From NCBI RefSeq assembly GCF_003950295.1, contig NZ_RHNP01000019.1, positions 1 to 51,559 on the forward strand: a stretch of DNA of 51,559 bases. Direction: 5' to 3'. The position numbers and the translations under genes are program-made. The notes below the pieces were generated by a model. The model ran no database searches. It saw nothing but the letters and a program-made list of their open reading frames with translations, and was not told the origin of the DNA. Shown here one piece after another: positions 50,674-51,559 of the stretch (position 1 is its first letter; each line of letters starts with the position of its first letter). This stretch comes from Loigolactobacillus iwatensis (GTDB taxonomy: Bacteria; Bacillota; Bacilli; Lactobacillales; Lactobacillaceae).

Positions 50674-51516
50674 ATGCAAAGCTTCGGTTTTAATCAATTC
50701 GGACCGCCATCAGTTTTCAAAAAAATAGTTCAGGCCCCACCAGTACTGTCCCCGATTCGAGTTTTAATTGACGTCATTGGCTTTGGTCTAAATCCATATG
50801 ATGCCGCCCTACGTCGTGGTGAGCAACAAGCTGAGCGGCCCTTACCTTTTCCCATCGTTCCCGGTACTGACGTTGTTGGCACGATTAATTCCATTGGTAG
50901 TGCGGTCACCGACTACCTGCCTGGTGAACTTGTAATTGCACACCCCAACATTGGTGGTTACGCCAGCCAGGTGCCCGTTTCACATAATAAGATTGGCCGC
51001 TTGCCCCCTGATTTTCCGATTGAACAAGCCATTGGGTTACCCTCAGTTGGTATAACTGCCTATAATATTTTATTCAATGCACTATCAATTCAGCCAGACC
51101 AATCACTGGCAATTGAAGGTGCGGCTGGTGGTGTCGGTAGTTTATTACTTCAATTGGCTAAAATCGCCGGTTTATCGGTCACGGCAGTTGCAGCCGCAAA
51201 ACACGCTAATTTATTGAACCAATTAGGGGCCAATCAGTTTATTCCTAGCGAGAAACTTGCGACCACCAACGTTAAATTCGATATCGTTATCAACGCAATC
51301 AACGGCAGTATTAATCAAGAAAACGGTATTACACACGTTAAAACTGGGGGACAATATCTATCCTTAAACTCAATTACGGAGGCTTTAGAAAAGTCCCACT
51401 CCAAAATTACAATGACTGCCTTTCAACCAAAAAAAGAGTATCGGGATCGACCAGCACTTACTTACCTGACTAGGATAATGCAACAAAAACTGACTAACAT
51501 TAGTGGTGAATCATAA
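50674..51516 (+). CDS. Zinc-independent NADP-dependent oxidoreductase (quinone reductase-like), short C-terminus
   Basis: A 280-aa MDR-superfamily protein of the zinc-less quinone reductase group. The GroES-like N-terminal part has DVIGFGLNPYDAALRRGE and the PIVPGTDVVGTI segment. The Rossmann part has AIEGAAGGVGSLLLQLAK (the AxxGGVG NADPH turn). The start is ATG 50674, 9 bases after AAGGA; an ATG three codons earlier lies on the ribosome site. The protein ends some 30 residues short of usual relatives, and its last codons lie in the stem of an 18-bp terminator. It is divergent to yqeG. The substrate is unknown. Confidence 0.82.
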   Translation: MQSFGFNQFGPPSVFKKIVQAPPVLSPIRVLIDVIGFGLNPYDAALRRGEQQAERPLPFPIVPGTDVVGTINSIGSAVTDYLPGELVIAHPNIGGYASQVPVSHNKIGRLPPDFPIEQAIGLPSVGITAYNILFNALSIQPDQSLAIEGAAGGVGSLLLQLAKIAGLSVTAVAAAKHANLLNQLGANQFIPSEKLATTNVKFDIVINAINGSINQENGITHVKTGGQYLSLNSITEALEKSHSKITMTAFQPKKEYRDRPALTYLTRIMQQKLTNISGES

Positions 51517-51550
51517 TTCGACGGAATTATGATTCACCACTTTTATATTC
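51502..51550 (+). terminator. Terminator overlapping the oxidoreductase stop codon
   Basis: A perfect 18-bp stem pairs 51502-51519 (AGTGGTGAATCATAATTC) with 51524-51541 across the loop GACG, followed by TTTTATATTCTG. The upstream arm encodes the last residues and the stop of the oxidoreductase. Confidence 0.9.
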
Positions 51551-51559
51551 TGTTAAAGT

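Noticed and set aside
1-51559. CRISPR array or cas genes
   Set aside because: No regular short direct repeats with spacers and no Cas-like protein are visible on either strand.

Overview
The window is a chromosomal segment of a low-GC Gram-positive bacterium, almost certainly a member of the Lactobacillaceae; I cannot fix the genus from sequence alone. The evidence is PepX, a glnR-glnA unit with a perfect GlnR box, LiaFSR and ArlRS two-component systems, a Phe-specific T-box, AGGAGG-type ribosome binding sites, and Bacillus/Lactobacillus gene orders (miaA-ynbB-glnR-glnA; 5-FCL-rhomboid-yqgQ-glcK-yqhL; ysgA with acyP and yidC; yqeG-yqeH-yhbY-nadD-yqeK-rsfS-yqeM-tmcAL). Most genes lie on the minus strand.

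Layout. Bases 1-950: a tRNA-Arg(TCT) with its own consensus promoter and a two-gene unit (unknown 127-aa protein, zinc ribbon). 1-6.5 kb: an aldehyde dehydrogenase, a universal stress protein with a 50-aa membrane peptide, and PepX. 6.5-11.6 kb: glutamine synthetase and its repressor, a PLP enzyme (YnbB), MiaA and a glycerophosphodiesterase. 11.7-15.4 kb: a rhodanese-like membrane protein, glucokinase, YqgQ, rhomboid protease, 5-formyltetrahydrofolate cyclo-ligase and L33. 15.4-24 kb: L,D-transpeptidase, SbcCD, a nucleoid-associated protein and a class B PBP. 24-32.3 kb: YfhO, LiaRSF, GreA, uridine kinase and MltG. 32.3-39.4 kb: PheST behind a T-box, an HxlR regulator, an HD protein, a SpoU methylase, acylphosphatase and YidC. 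39.4-44.9 kb: ArlSR, 6-phosphogluconate dehydrogenase, L32, YceD and an orphan 72-aa protein. 44.9-51.5 kb: the yqe ribosome/NAD cluster and a short quinone-oxidoreductase-like gene.

Two themes run through it: cell-envelope construction and its surveillance (L,D-transpeptidase, PBP, MltG, YfhO, LiaFSR, ArlRS, YidC), and translation or ribosome assembly (tRNA-Arg, MiaA, PheST, L32, L33, YqeH, RsfS, YhbY, SpoU methylase, TmcAL).

I see no CRISPR array, transposase, intact prophage, toxin-antitoxin pair or biosynthetic cluster, and I do not claim a new system. The items most worth a second look are non-coding: a dispersed ~115-nt repeat with three copies placed at gene 3' ends, a GC-rich element between ynbB and glnR that can form competing hairpins, a long-stem structure downstream of arlR, a perfect palindrome in the leader of the rhodanese-like gene, a strong hairpin placed directly before udk, and an HxlR-type operator. 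Protein oddities are a rhodanese fold with Asp in place of the catalytic Cys, a Ser/Thr-only tail on the PBP, and an oxidoreductase whose C-terminus stops in a terminator.
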